A stretch of 64,000 nucleotides of DNA from Pseudomonadota bacterium (GCA_963205235.1 CAUJIP010000123.1:1-64000), one strand, 5' to 3'; shown: positions 1-9,688, counted from the first letter of the stretch. The notes: generated from the sequence alone by a model not told the origin. Numbers and translations: made by a program.

Positions 1-60
1 TAGGGTTCCCCCTACGCTCAGTTAGCAACCGAGTGCTTTCGGCCTCTCAGCCACGCTTCC
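1..60 (-). tRNA. tRNA-Ser(GCU), 3' part cut off by window start
   Basis: Reverse complement reads GGAAGCGTGGCTGAGAGGCCGAAAGCACTCGGTTGCTAACTGAGCGTAGGGGGAACCCTA: tRNA-Ser D-arm, anticodon loop TTGCTAA (anticodon GCT at 24-26) and start of a long variable arm. Confidence 0.9.
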
Positions 61-117
61 GACCCCTGTTATTTAGCTGCGCCTGCAGCAAGGGGCAAGA
101 GCGAATGGCAAATTGTC

Positions 118-141
118 GGCGGAAATGGCGTTCCGCCCTAC
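118..141 (-). repeat. REP-like palindrome with GTAG tag
   Basis: Minus strand GTAG-GGCGGAA-cgccat-TTCCGCC; one of the dispersed family. Confidence 0.7.
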
Positions 142-383
142 AGGTCCAGCGCGCCCTGCTTGCCGGGGTCCTCCTCCCGCGCCGCGCGCTTGAAGCTGTC
201 CTGCCGCAGCGCGGGCAGCCGCACCGCCCGGTCGCGAAGTTCCAACGCCTCTGCAATCGTCACGATCTGGATGCGCGGCACCGATCCGGCCAACCCCGGC
301 AGCTCATACTGCCCCGCCCCCGCCGCTTCGGTGATCATCGGGCGGGATGGCACCGTTTCGGCACTTGCAAGCTGTGACACCAC
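138..383 (-). pseudogene. C-terminal remnant of a site-specific DNA methyltransferase
   Basis: ...MITEAAGAGQYELPGLAGSVPRIQIVTIAEALELRDRAVRLPALRQDSFKRAAREEDPGKQGALDL*: resembles the C-terminus of DPPF-type DNA methyltransferases; N-terminus found at 1684-1875 on the same strand. Confidence 0.6.
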
Positions 384-416
384 TATCTATCCTTCAACCC
401 TGACCGGAGCCACAAA

Positions 417-1010
417 ATGTTGAATGATCGCCTTCCTCAGTTTGTTCGCGATCACTACGAATGCCATGAATGGAAACATGCCAGCGCGATCCTGACGCAG
501 GACTTTCCTTCGGAATGGGCCGACATTTTAGATGTGCTGACGACCTTCCGTCTTAGAAAATCGTGGATCACCAAGGGTGGAGGGAACAAGTCTCAGCTCT
601 CGTCCTTTATTGACAGCTTCCTGTCGCAGCGAGGCTGGGTCGAGAAGCAGTTTCAAACAGCAATCGAAGTTGATGGGACACGCATCGACTCTCCCACTCA
701 CAAGATCGATTGCTTCAAGAACGGCGTGGCACTTGAGATCGAATGGAACAACAAGGATCCGTTCTACGACCGCGACCTTAACAACTTTCGTCTGCTATTT
801 GACCTTCGTGCCGTTAGTGTGGGGATTGTCATAACCCGGACTGACGAACTGCAAGATATCTTTAACGATCTTGGGCGAGGCTCCTCGTACGGCAACTCAA
901 CGACCCATATGTCAAAGCTTCTGCCGAGAATTCTCGGGGGCGGCGGCGCTGGATGCCCTCTTCTGGTGTTCGGCATAACCAAGGCTCTCTTCGTGGAGGA
1001 TGAAGAATGA
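417..1010 (+). CDS. BglII/BstYI-family type II restriction endonuclease (likely)
   Basis: 197 aa; DFPSEWADILDVL...IDSPTHKIDCFKNGVALEIEWNNKDPFYDRDLNNFRLLFDLRAVSVGIVITR resembles the BglII-type endonuclease core; overlaps downstream methyltransferase by 4 nt. Confidence 0.7.
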   Translation: MLNDRLPQFVRDHYECHEWKHASAILTQDFPSEWADILDVLTTFRLRKSWITKGGGNKSQLSSFIDSFLSQRGWVEKQFQTAIEVDGTRIDSPTHKIDCFKNGVALEIEWNNKDPFYDRDLNNFRLLFDLRAVSVGIVITRTDELQDIFNDLGRGSSYGNSTTHMSKLLPRILGGGGAGCPLLVFGITKALFVEDEE

Positions 1011-1654
1011 TCACTGCGGCAGATGACCTGCTTGCCAAGGCAGCCAAGACCAAGTTCCGAACCGTCCTTGCTGACCCACCGTGGCAGTTCCAGAACCGCA
1101 CCGGAAAAATGGCGCCGGAACACAAGCGGTTGTCGCGCTACCCGACGATGACCCTTCGTGAAATTTGTGATCTGCCGGTTGAAGCCATCGTCGCTGATAC
1201 TGCGCACCTTTACCTATGGGTCCCAAATGCGCTCCTGCCCGAAGGGCTGAAGGTGATGGAAAATTGGGGTTTTAGCTACAAAAGCAACATCATATGGTAC
1301 AAGATTCGCAAGGATGGCGGGCCAGATCGTCGAGGGGTCGGCTTCTATTTTCGTAACGTGACTGAGGTGCTGCTGTTCGGGGTTCGAGGCAAGAACGCGC
1401 GCACGATGGAGCTTGGCCGCACGCAGGAAAACATCATCTCGACCCAGAAGCGCGAACACAGTCGAAAACCCGACGAGCAGTATCCGCTGATCGAAGGTTG
1501 CAGCCCCGGTCCGCGACTGGAAATGTTTGCTCGCGGTCCGCGTGTTGGGTGGACAGTCTGGGGAAATCAGTCGGAGGAATACACGCCGACTTGGGACACC
1601 TATTCAAATCATTCACAAGCGAATGTGGTGCCGCTGAAAAGGGCGGTCACATAG
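1007..1654 (+). CDS. MT-A70 family adenine-specific DNA methyltransferase
   Basis: LADPPWQFQNRTGKM (DPPW motif), ...HLYLWVPNALLPEGLKVMENWGFSYKSNIIWYK...; MT-A70 family layout; coupled to upstream endonuclease. Confidence 0.85.
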   Translation: MITAADDLLAKAAKTKFRTVLADPPWQFQNRTGKMAPEHKRLSRYPTMTLREICDLPVEAIVADTAHLYLWVPNALLPEGLKVMENWGFSYKSNIIWYKIRKDGGPDRRGVGFYFRNVTEVLLFGVRGKNARTMELGRTQENIISTQKREHSRKPDEQYPLIEGCSPGPRLEMFARGPRVGWTVWGNQSEEYTPTWDTYSNHSQANVVPLKRAVT

Positions 1655-1875
1655 ACCGCGTGAGATCCAGAAACGGCAGCCCGATTCCAGTGCCAGGTGT
1701 TGTCAAACGCCTCGATCTGCGCGGCGCTTTCCGCCCCCGCTAGCCCCTTGAACAACACGTTGTAGCTGGCGTTGGAATTGAACGGCGGGTCCAGGTAGAT
1801 CAGATCGACGCTTTCATCCCGGATGCTGTCGCGCAGCACGGTCAGGTTGTCGCCGTAGTAAAGGCGGTTGCTCAT
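1609..1875 (-). pseudogene. N-terminal remnant of a site-specific DNA methyltransferase
   Basis: MSNRLYYGDNLTVLRDSIRDESVDLIYLDPPFNSNASYNVLFKG...IEAFDNTWHWN (DPPF motif); family-like sequence ends near 1684. Confidence 0.75.
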
Positions 1876-1885
1876 GCCCGCCCTC

Positions 1886-1907
1886 GTAGGCCGGGCTTCA
1901 GACCGGC
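1886..1907 (+). repeat. REP-like palindrome with GTAG tag
   Basis: GTAG-GCCGGgcttcagaCCGGC. Confidence 0.6.
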
Positions 1908-1976
1908 GTTCTGCCCCCACCTTGCCAACCGGCGGTTAAGACAAGGTTAGCCAAGCCAAAGCCACCCGGCAACAGC

Positions 1977-1998
1977 GTAGGTCGGGCTTCGTCCCGAC
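1977..1998 (+). repeat. REP-like palindrome with GTAG tag
   Basis: GTAG-GTCGGGcttcgtCCCGAC. Confidence 0.75.
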
Positions 1999-2083
1999 TC
2001 TCCCAACCCTTGCGAAATCCTTAACGTCCACAACCAACCCATTGGAATCGCTTGCGATCCAGAAACTGTCCACCGTGGACAGA

Positions 2084-3181
2084 TCAGCCGTTGAACAGGA
2101 AATGCAGGACATCGCCGTCCTTCACTTCATAGGTCTTTCCTTCGACCCGGAACTTGCCGGCTTCCTTGGCCCCCGCCTCGCCCTTCCCGGCGACATAGTC
2201 GTCGAAGGCCACGGTTTCGGCCCGGATGAAGCCCTTTTCAAAGTCCCCATGGATCACCCCCGCCGCCTGCGGGGCAAGGGTTCCCTTGGTGATCGTCCAG
2301 GCCCGGGCTTCCTTGGGTCCGACCGTGAAATAGGTCTGCAGGCCCAAGAGCGCGTAGCCCGCCTTGATCAGCCGATCCAGGCCCGCTTCATGCAGCCCCA
2401 TCTCCTCCAGGAACATCGCGGCCTCATCTTCGGCCAGCTGGGAAATCTCTTCCTCGATCCGGGCAGAGATGACGACCGAAGCCGCCCCCTGTTTCGCCGC
2501 CATCTCCGCGACCCGCGCCGATTGCGAGTTGCCAGAGGCCGCCGAAGCCTCCTCGACGTTGCAGACATAAAGGACGGGTTTCGCGGTCAAAAGCTGCAGC
2601 ATCCGCCATTGTTTGCGGTCGTCTTCGGCGATGGTCAGCGTCCGCGCGGGCTGACCCTTTTCCAGCGCAGCCAGTGCCGCCCGCAGCAGCCGGTCCTGAT
2701 CCAGCGTGTCCTGATCCCCGCCCCGCAACTTCTTGCCCAGCGCGGTCAGGCGGCGCTCGACCGATTCCATGTCGGCCAGCATCAGTTCGGTCTCGATGGT
2801 TTCGGCGTCGGCGACCGGGTCGATCCGGCCTTCGACATGGGTGATGTCGCCGTCTTCAAAGCAGCGCAGCACATGGGCGATGGCGTCGCATTCGCGGATG
2901 TTGGCCAGGAACTGGTTGCCTAGCCCCTCACCCTTGGACGCGCCACGCACCAGTCCCGCGATGTCGACAAAGGTCATCCGGGTCGGGATGGTCTGCTTTG
3001 ACCCGGCAATCGCGGCCAAAGTGTCCAGCCGCGCATCCGGCACCGCGACCTCACCCACGTTGGGCTCGATGGTGCAAAACGGGAAGTTCGCCGCCTGCGC
3101 CGCCGCCGTGCGGGTCAGCGCGTTGAAGAGGGTGGACTTGCCCACGTTCGGCAGCCCGACGATACCCATCTTGAAACCCAT
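2084..3181 (-). CDS. ychF: Redox-regulated ATPase YchF (Obg family)
   Basis: [49 protein letters not shown]...[21 protein letters not shown]-terminal TGS region. Confidence 0.97.
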   Translation of the reverse strand: MGFKMGIVGLPNVGKSTLFNALTRTAAAQAANFPFCTIEPNVGEVAVPDARLDTLAAIAGSKQTIPTRMTFVDIAGLVRGASKGEGLGNQFLANIRECDAIAHVLRCFEDGDITHVEGRIDPVADAETIETELMLADMESVERRLTALGKKLRGGDQDTLDQDRLLRAALAALEKGQPARTLTIAEDDRKQWRMLQLLTAKPVLYVCNVEEASAASGNSQSARVAEMAAKQGAASVVISARIEEEISQLAEDEAAMFLEEMGLHEAGLDRLIKAGYALLGLQTYFTVGPKEARAWTITKGTLAPQAAGVIHGDFEKGFIRAETVAFDDYVAGKGEAGAKEAGKFRVEGKTYEVKDGDVLHFLFNG

Positions 3182-3289
3182 GATGCCCTCCATTGGCGAC
3201 GGCTCGGGCTATAGGCGGGCACGGGCCGGGGATCAAGGTTCCGCGACCAGACTAAAGCGGGTATGATGGCCGAAATCCGGAGGTTTGCG

Positions 3290-3697
3290 ATGAGCTTCGA
3301 TCCCTACATCCACTTTCAGGGCAATTGCCGCGAGGCTATGACCGCCTATCAGACGATCTTCGGCGGCACGTTGCAGGTCACAGGCTATGCGGATGCGCCG
3401 GATGCGACGACGGAAGCCATGGCGTCAGATCTGGTGATGCATGCCGCACTGATGGTCGGGGGGCGGATGCTTCTGGCCTCGGACTTTCCACCGGGATTTG
3501 CCGGTGAAAGACAGCAGGCCGTCACCATCAGCCACATCGCCGCCTCGGGCAGCGAGGCGCAGCGGGTGTTCGACCTTCTGGCCGATGGTGGCGCGGTCAT
3601 CATGCCCTATGCCCCGACCTTCTGGTCGGATGGGTTCGGGATGGTGAAAGACCGCTTTGGCACGCATTGGATGGTATCCTTGCCCTGGCGGGGCTAG
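3290..3697 (+). CDS. VOC family (PhnB-like) protein
   Basis: MSFDPYIHFQGNCREAMTAYQTIFGGTLQVTGYADAP...DRFGTHWMVSLPWRG; RBS ggagg upstream. Confidence 0.85.
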   Translation: MSFDPYIHFQGNCREAMTAYQTIFGGTLQVTGYADAPDATTEAMASDLVMHAALMVGGRMLLASDFPPGFAGERQQAVTISHIAASGSEAQRVFDLLADGGAVIMPYAPTFWSDGFGMVKDRFGTHWMVSLPWRG

Positions 3698-3704
3698 GCC
3701 CCGA

Positions 3705-5294
3705 TCACGCGGCGGTGCAATCAGCGCCTTGACCGACCTCCGGAGTTTCGGCCCAAAGCCGCTGGCCCAGCCGCGGATCGGCGACGATCATCGCGTCCAA
3801 TCCTGCGATACCGAATTCTTCCACCAGCGTCGGGGCATCGGACAGAAGCGACCGGCCCAACCCTGCGGCTACCGGGGCGGTTGACCAACCCAGCCAGTCA
3901 AGCAGCGTCGGGAACACGTCCACCATGCTGCCCAACCGGTCGATCTGTCGGGGAGTGCTAGCGGTGTCACCCCAAAGAATGACGGTGTTGAACCCGGCAT
4001 AGCCCGGCCCCCCGTCGGGCAGGGTTGGGCAGTGGTTCAGATGGTCCGACAGCAACACGACCCGCAGATCGCGCCCCATGGCCGCACTGGCAGCGCGGAT
4101 GTCGGCCACAAATTCCATCACCTCGTCGATCAGGCATTCGACGGTGCGGCCAAAATCCTTGGTCGCCTCTGCCGTTCCGCTGGCCGAATTGCGGCGCGAG
4201 AGATAGCCCTTAGGTCCATGCGGCGCGATGGTTTCGATGATCAGTGCGAGCGGTTCAGGCCGCTGAACAAGGTCGCGATGCACCCGCCGGGCGGTATCCA
4301 GCACCATCTGGTCATCCAGAAACCATTCGATCCGTGCCGCCTTCACCTCGTCTGCCGGGAACATCTGCACCATGTAATCCATGCCGACCGTCTGCACGCC
4401 ATGCGTCGCGTAAAGCGCTTTCAGCCCGCCGAACGCCGGGTCGCCACCAACGATGAACCGGCTGGAATAGGATTTCGTGGCCAGAATATCGCCCAGAAAG
4501 ATCACGCCAGGCATAAAGCGCCGCAGATTGTCCAGCCCGGTCTGGAACTTCATCCCGCGCGTCGGCACCATCACCCCCGCCTGCGTCGCCGCCATGCCCG
4601 CCGTGCTCCATCCCGTGCCGACGATCTGACCGATGCGCGTGAAGGTGACCCCCTCGGCGGCGAAGGCGTCAAGCTTGCGGTAGATCGCCCCAAAGGCATC
4701 CGGGTCGGCAAAGCGCCGGTCGGTGCCCTCCAGATAGATCAGCACCAGATCGGGGGTCGCAACCGGCCCCGGCCGCAGGTCGGGCGCGACCAGTCGGTCG
4801 GGTAGAACCGTCTCGACTTTGCCAACCCAAAGCCGCCGCATCAGAAACCGCAGCACCGGGTTCGCGGCAAGAACCGCCAGCGCCATGGCACCGGTCAGAC
4901 CCTGATTGGCCCCAATAAGCCCATCCAGCCGGATCGTCGCCATACCCAAAAGGACCACGGTAAGCAAAGCCGTCGCGATCTCGTTCTTCAACCCACGAAT
5001 GTCGGCACCCTTGACGCCGAAATCGCGGTGAAAAAGAAGGGCCAGCATGTCCACCCGCCGAAATCCGCGGGTCATCGTCAGAGCGGGCAACAGGCACAGC
5101 AGCGAAAGACCCAATTCGACACCCGGCAAGGTGACTGTACCCAGCCCCCCTGCCCCGCCCAGACCCAGCGCAAGGCCAAGGGCAGCCACCGCAATCGCCC
5201 CCATGTGATCGGGTCGATGCGCGGGGCGCAGGATCACGAGAAAAGCACTCGATATGGTCAAAACCAGCAGACAGGCAACAACTGCAAAGGTCAT
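3705..5294 (-). CDS. Membrane-anchored sulfatase-like / phosphoglycerol transferase-like hydrolase
   Basis: N-terminal TM helices, then LVLIYLEGTDRRFADPDAFG...VVLLSDHLNHCPTLPDGGPGYAGFNTVILWGD...DVFPTLLDWLGW, alkaline-phosphatase/sulfatase fold motifs. Confidence 0.7.
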   Translation of the reverse strand: MTFAVVACLLVLTISSAFLVILRPAHRPDHMGAIAVAALGLALGLGGAGGLGTVTLPGVELGLSLLCLLPALTMTRGFRRVDMLALLFHRDFGVKGADIRGLKNEIATALLTVVLLGMATIRLDGLIGANQGLTGAMALAVLAANPVLRFLMRRLWVGKVETVLPDRLVAPDLRPGPVATPDLVLIYLEGTDRRFADPDAFGAIYRKLDAFAAEGVTFTRIGQIVGTGWSTAGMAATQAGVMVPTRGMKFQTGLDNLRRFMPGVIFLGDILATKSYSSRFIVGGDPAFGGLKALYATHGVQTVGMDYMVQMFPADEVKAARIEWFLDDQMVLDTARRVHRDLVQRPEPLALIIETIAPHGPKGYLSRRNSASGTAEATKDFGRTVECLIDEVMEFVADIRAASAAMGRDLRVVLLSDHLNHCPTLPDGGPGYAGFNTVILWGDTASTPRQIDRLGSMVDVFPTLLDWLGWSTAPVAAGLGRSLLSDAPTLVEEFGIAGLDAMIVADPRLGQRLWAETPEVGQGADCTAA

Positions 5295-5431
5295 GAATGT
5301 CTCGTCGTGGCAGGCGGGCAAAGCCTAACCAGTCGAAGGTCAAGGCGCAACGGCCCCATCCCCCGATTGCGCCCCATTGATTTCCCCTGCCCGGCCATGG
5401 CAGATGGGCCTTGAACTGCAGGGGGCGCCTC

Positions 5432-6223
5432 ATGACACGGATCGATGACACTTTCGCACGGCTGCGGGCGCAAGGGAAAAAGGCCTTTGTCACCTATATC
5501 ATGGGCGGCGACCCCGATCAGGCGACCTCGCTTGAGGTGATGAAGGGTTTGCCCACCGCTGGCGTTGACGTGATCGAGCTTGGCATGCCCTTTACCGATC
5601 CGATGGCCGACGGCCCGACGATCCAGGCCGCAGGCCAGCGCGCGCTGGAAATCGGCATGACGATGGACAAGGTCTTCGCCATGGTCCGCGACTTTCGCGC
5701 AACCGATCAGAAAACCCCCATCGTCCTGATGGGCTATTACAACCCGATCTATTCGCGCGGGGTCGACCGGTTCCTGAAGGACGCGAACGAGGCCGGAGTT
5801 GATGGCCTGATCGTCGTCGACCTTCCGCCCGAGGAAGACGCCGAACTGTGCATCCCCGCCCAAAAGGCCGGGCTGAACTTCATCCGGCTGGCCACCCCGA
5901 CGACCGACGCCAAGCGCCTGCCGAAAGTGCTGCAGAACACCAGCGGTTTCGTCTATTACGTGTCGGTCACCGGAATCACCGGGGCTGCGGCTGCCGTGGC
6001 GACCGAGGTTGCCCCCGAAGTCGCGCGGATCAAGCGGTCGACTGACCTGCCGGTGATCGTGGGCTTTGGGATCAACACGCCCGAGGCGGCTAAAGGCATT
6101 GCCAGCGTGGCCGATGGCTGCGTCGTCGGCTCCGCCATCGTCAAGCGCATTGGCGAGGGGCAGTCGCCCGCCGAAGTGCTGGCCTTCGTCGCCTCGTTGG
6201 CTGCAGGCGCGCATTCGGCCTGA
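5432..6223 (+). CDS. trpA: Tryptophan synthase alpha subunit
   Basis: [30 protein letters not shown]...[26 protein letters not shown]. Confidence 0.97.
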   Translation: MTRIDDTFARLRAQGKKAFVTYIMGGDPDQATSLEVMKGLPTAGVDVIELGMPFTDPMADGPTIQAAGQRALEIGMTMDKVFAMVRDFRATDQKTPIVLMGYYNPIYSRGVDRFLKDANEAGVDGLIVVDLPPEEDAELCIPAQKAGLNFIRLATPTTDAKRLPKVLQNTSGFVYYVSVTGITGAAAAVATEVAPEVARIKRSTDLPVIVGFGINTPEAAKGIASVADGCVVGSAIVKRIGEGQSPAEVLAFVASLAAGAHSA

Positions 6224-6226
6224 CCG

Positions 6227-6655
6227 ATGGGTCCTGACCGCGACCCCGCCTATGCCAGACTGCTGGCCGAAAGCTTTGCCCGCCTGACCGGCACGGCCCT
6301 TGGCGACCCCTGGACGCGGCCTGACCCCATCGTCAGCCACGGGGTTGAGGCAGACCCGATCTTTCGCTGGGCCAACCCTGCGGCGCTGGCGCTTTGGGAA
6401 ATGGATTGGGACCAGTTCACCCGCCTCCCCTCGCGCCAGTCAGCCGCCGACACCGCCGAAGTCCAGGCCGACCGCAGCCGCCTTCTGGCAGAGGCGCGCG
6501 AAAAGGGCTGGGTCTCCGGCTATCGCGGCATCCGCGTTTCCGCCACGGGTCGGCGCTTTGCGATCGACGACACCGTCCTCTGGACGGTCCGCGATGCAGA
6601 TGGCGTGATCCATGGCCAGGCCGCGCTGATCCGTCGGGTGGACCGGCTGGACTGA
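6227..6655 (+). CDS. MEKHLA domain protein
   Basis: 142 aa; YARLLAESFARLTG...FRWANPAALALWEMDWDQFTRLPSRQSA (MEKHLA-like). Confidence 0.75.
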   Translation: MGPDRDPAYARLLAESFARLTGTALGDPWTRPDPIVSHGVEADPIFRWANPAALALWEMDWDQFTRLPSRQSAADTAEVQADRSRLLAEAREKGWVSGYRGIRVSATGRRFAIDDTVLWTVRDADGVIHGQAALIRRVDRLD

Positions 6656-6731
6656 CCCCGGTCTTTTCGGTCGCGCACCCGACACGCACCGCTCCCGCCT
6701 TTCACCTGTTCCCAAATATCCTCGGGGGGAA

Positions 6732-6759
6732 GGCGATGGTTTGCCTTCAAACCATCGCC
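6732..6759 (+). terminator. Strong hairpin, candidate terminator or structured 3' element
   Basis: GGCGATGGTTTG-cctt-CAAACCATCGCC, perfect 12-bp stem with 4-nt loop. Confidence 0.6.
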
Positions 6760-6762
6760 ATA

Positions 6763-6779
6763 GGGGGCGAAGCGCCCCC
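6763..6779 (+). repeat. Second adjacent hairpin
   Basis: GGGGGCG-aag-CGCCCCC, perfect 7-bp stem. Confidence 0.5.
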
Positions 6780-7011
6780 ATGCCCGAGGAGGAGGCGAAG
6801 CCCGACGACGAGACAAGGGACTTCGCGCCCGTCAGGGCGCTCGATTTGGCAACCGTCCACACCGAAGATGGTTAACCCATTCTGACCGTCCACAACCAAC
6901 TCATTGATCTTCCATGATTGTTCAAGCTCATCCAGCGTGGACAACAAAGCCCCTTGTCCCCGCGCCCGTCGTCTTGCAGGATCGGCCCAACCTTTCCCGA
7001 CGAGGACCGGA

Positions 7012-8181
7012 ATGCCCGTCATCACCTGCATCGAAGACCTGAAACGCCTGCATCAGAAGCGCACCCCCAGGATGTTCTGGGACTATTGCGAAAGCGGCAG
7101 CTACACTGAACAGACCTTCCGCGAGAATACGACCGATTTCCAGAAACTCCGCTTCCGCCAGCGGGTGGCCCGCGACCTGTCTGACCGCAAGCTGGCCTCA
7201 GAAATGATCGGACAGAAGGTCACGATGCCCGTCGGCCTCTGCCCCGTCGGATCGACAGGCATGCAGCATGCGGATGGCGAGATCCTCGCTGCCCGCGCCG
7301 CTGCCAGGTTCGGAGTGCCTTTCACCCTTTCCACCATGTCGATCTGTTCCATCGAGGACGTCGCCACCCACAGCCCCGACCCGTTCTGGTTCCAGCTTTA
7401 CGTCATGCGAGACGAGGATTTCGTCGACAACGCCATCGAACGCGCCCGCAAGGCGGGATGTTCTGCGCTGGTCCTGACGCTTGATCTGCAGATCATGGGC
7501 CAGCGCCACAAGGACCTGAAGAACGGCCTTTCCAGCCCGCCCAAGCTGACCTTGCCGAACATCCTGAACATGATGACCAAGCCGCGCTGGTCGATGGGGA
7601 TGCTGAAGACCCCGCGCCGCCAGTTCCGCAACATCGTCGGCCACGCGAAGAATGTCGGCACCCTGGCCGAGGTCACCACCTGGGCCAGCGAACAGTTCGA
7701 CCCGCATCTCGACTGGTCAAAGATCGCCCGCATCCGCGACCAGTGGAAGGGCAAGTTCATCCTGAAAGGCATCCTCGACCCCGAAGATGCCAGGCTGGCC
7801 GCCGACGCCGGGGCCGATGCGGTGATCGTGTCGAACCATGGTGGGCGGCAACTTGACGGGGCGCTGTCCTCGATCCGGATGCTGCCCTCGATCTTCCGCG
7901 CGATTGGCGACCGGACCGAGGTCTGGCTGGATTCGGGCATCAGGTCGGGTCAGGACGTGCTGAAGGCCCTGTCCTTGGGCGCCAAGGGCACGATGATCGG
8001 GCGGGCCTATATCCACGGGCTGGGGGCGATGGGCGAAGCCGGGGTGACCAAAGCGCTGGAGGTCATCCGGAACGAGATCGACATTACCCTGGCCTTGTGC
8101 GGTGAAAAGGATGTCCGCGCGATGGGCCGTCACAATCTTCTGGTGCCCGAGGATTTCGAAGGCCGCTGGGCCGAGGCCTGA
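7012..8181 (+). CDS. FMN-dependent alpha-hydroxy-acid oxidizing protein (L-lactate dehydrogenase-like)
   Basis: MPVITCIEDLKRLHQKRTPRMFWDYCESGSYTE...ADAVIVSNHGGRQLDGALSSIRMLPSI...WLDSGIRSGQDVLKALSLGAKGTMIGRAY. Confidence 0.93.
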   Translation: MPVITCIEDLKRLHQKRTPRMFWDYCESGSYTEQTFRENTTDFQKLRFRQRVARDLSDRKLASEMIGQKVTMPVGLCPVGSTGMQHADGEILAARAAARFGVPFTLSTMSICSIEDVATHSPDPFWFQLYVMRDEDFVDNAIERARKAGCSALVLTLDLQIMGQRHKDLKNGLSSPPKLTLPNILNMMTKPRWSMGMLKTPRRQFRNIVGHAKNVGTLAEVTTWASEQFDPHLDWSKIARIRDQWKGKFILKGILDPEDARLAADAGADAVIVSNHGGRQLDGALSSIRMLPSIFRAIGDRTEVWLDSGIRSGQDVLKALSLGAKGTMIGRAYIHGLGAMGEAGVTKALEVIRNEIDITLALCGEKDVRAMGRHNLLVPEDFEGRWAEA

Positions 8182-8261
8182 ACCATCGCTCATCCCTTCC
8201 GTGCGGTCGGTCGTCGCTGACAGAAAGCGAAGACGCCTGTCAGGGCGGATGAGCGGCCCCT

Positions 8262-8281
8262 TGCAATTTGATCAAATTGCA
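8262..8281. promoter_or_regulatory. Perfect 20-bp palindrome, candidate operator
   Basis: TGCAATTTGATCAAATTGCA, ends 33 bp upstream of the aminotransferase ATG (8315). Confidence 0.6.
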
Positions 8282-8314
8282 GCGCATAAGAATGCAGCAC
8301 ATCGGGGGGCATCC

Positions 8315-9688
8315 ATGGCAGACGAAATGATCGCCGGCATCCGCAAGGACCGCCTTGCCGCCTTCGCCACGCGCGAGGCTGCAACCTATGCCAAGGCACG
8401 CCCGAAATCGGCCAAGGCTCTGGCCAAGGGCGCGGGGCATTTCCTGAACGGCGTGCCGATGCACTGGATGGCCGACTGGCCGATGCCGCATCTGCCGTTG
8501 ATCGCATCGGCGCATGGCGCCCGGATCGAGGATATCGACGGCCACGGGCTGGATGACTTTTGCCTCGGCGACACCGGGTCGATGTTCGGCCATTCCCCTG
8601 CCCCAGTGGCACGCGCGATCCGCGAACAGGCGCGGCGTGGTCTGACCTATATGCTGCCGACCGAGGCCGCACTGGAAGCTGGTCGCCTGCTGACCGAGCG
8701 CTTCGGCAATTTCCGCTGGCAGATCGCCACCACGGCGACCGATGCCAACCGATTTGCCCTGCGTGTTGCCCGCGAAATCACCGGGCGGCCCAAGGTCCTG
8801 GTCTTCAACGGCTGCTATCACGGCACGGTCGACGACACCTTTGTCAGGCTGGAGAATGGCAAGACCACCGCCTCCCCCGGCCTGATGGGGCAGGTGAACG
8901 ACCTGACGCAAACCGCTGTCGCCTGCGAATTCAACGACTTGGCAGGGGTCGAAGCTGCTCTGAAGCAGGGCGATGTCGCGGCGATCCTGACCGAACCCGT
9001 GATGACCAATTCCTGCATGGTCCTGCCCGAGGCCGGGTTCCATGATGGCCTTCGCCAGCTTAGCCTGAAATACGGCGCGCTTCTGATCATGGACGAGACG
9101 CATACGATTTCCTCCGGCCTTGGCGGCTATACTGGCGTGCATTCGTTGCGCCCTGATATCTTTGTCGTCGGCAAATGCGTGGCAGGCGGGATGCCGACAG
9201 CGGTCTGGGGGTTAAGCCCTGCCACCGCCGACCGCTACAACGAAGCCGACGCCAAACGTGCGCCGGGGCGGACGGGGATGGGCACGACCCTTTCCGCCAA
9301 CCCGATGCAATTCGCCTGTCTGGTCGCGAACCTGTCGCAGGTGATGACGGCGAAGAACTATGCCCATATGGAAAAGCTGGCCGCCCGGTTAAGCCACGGG
9401 CTTGCCCGCGTCATCGACCGGCACAAGGCCCCCTGGCATGTCGTGCGAGTGGGCGCGCGGGTTGAGTTCATCTGCGCGCCGGGGCCGTTGAAGAACGGGG
9501 CCGAGGCCGCCTTTGCGCATCAGCCCCAGGTCGAGGCGGCACTCCATACCGGGCTGATCAACCGGGGCACACTGATCGCGCCCTTCCACAACATGATGCT
9601 GATCAGCCCGGCAACGAAGAAGGCCCAGGTCGACCACCTGATCGCCAATTTCGATGCCATCATGACCGAACTTTTCAAGGCAGCCTGA
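8315..9688 (+). CDS. Class III aminotransferase (glutamate-1-semialdehyde aminomutase-like)
   Basis: MADEMIAGIRKDRLAAFATREAATYAKARPKSAKAL...VFNGCYHGTVDDTFV...LLIMDETHTISSGLGGYTG...DIFVVGKCVAGGMPTAVWG (PLP-Lys region). Confidence 0.88.
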   Translation: MADEMIAGIRKDRLAAFATREAATYAKARPKSAKALAKGAGHFLNGVPMHWMADWPMPHLPLIASAHGARIEDIDGHGLDDFCLGDTGSMFGHSPAPVARAIREQARRGLTYMLPTEAALEAGRLLTERFGNFRWQIATTATDANRFALRVAREITGRPKVLVFNGCYHGTVDDTFVRLENGKTTASPGLMGQVNDLTQTAVACEFNDLAGVEAALKQGDVAAILTEPVMTNSCMVLPEAGFHDGLRQLSLKYGALLIMDETHTISSGLGGYTGVHSLRPDIFVVGKCVAGGMPTAVWGLSPATADRYNEADAKRAPGRTGMGTTLSANPMQFACLVANLSQVMTAKNYAHMEKLAARLSHGLARVIDRHKAPWHVVRVGARVEFICAPGPLKNGAEAAFAHQPQVEAALHTGLINRGTLIAPFHNMMLISPATKKAQVDHLIANFDAIMTELFKAA

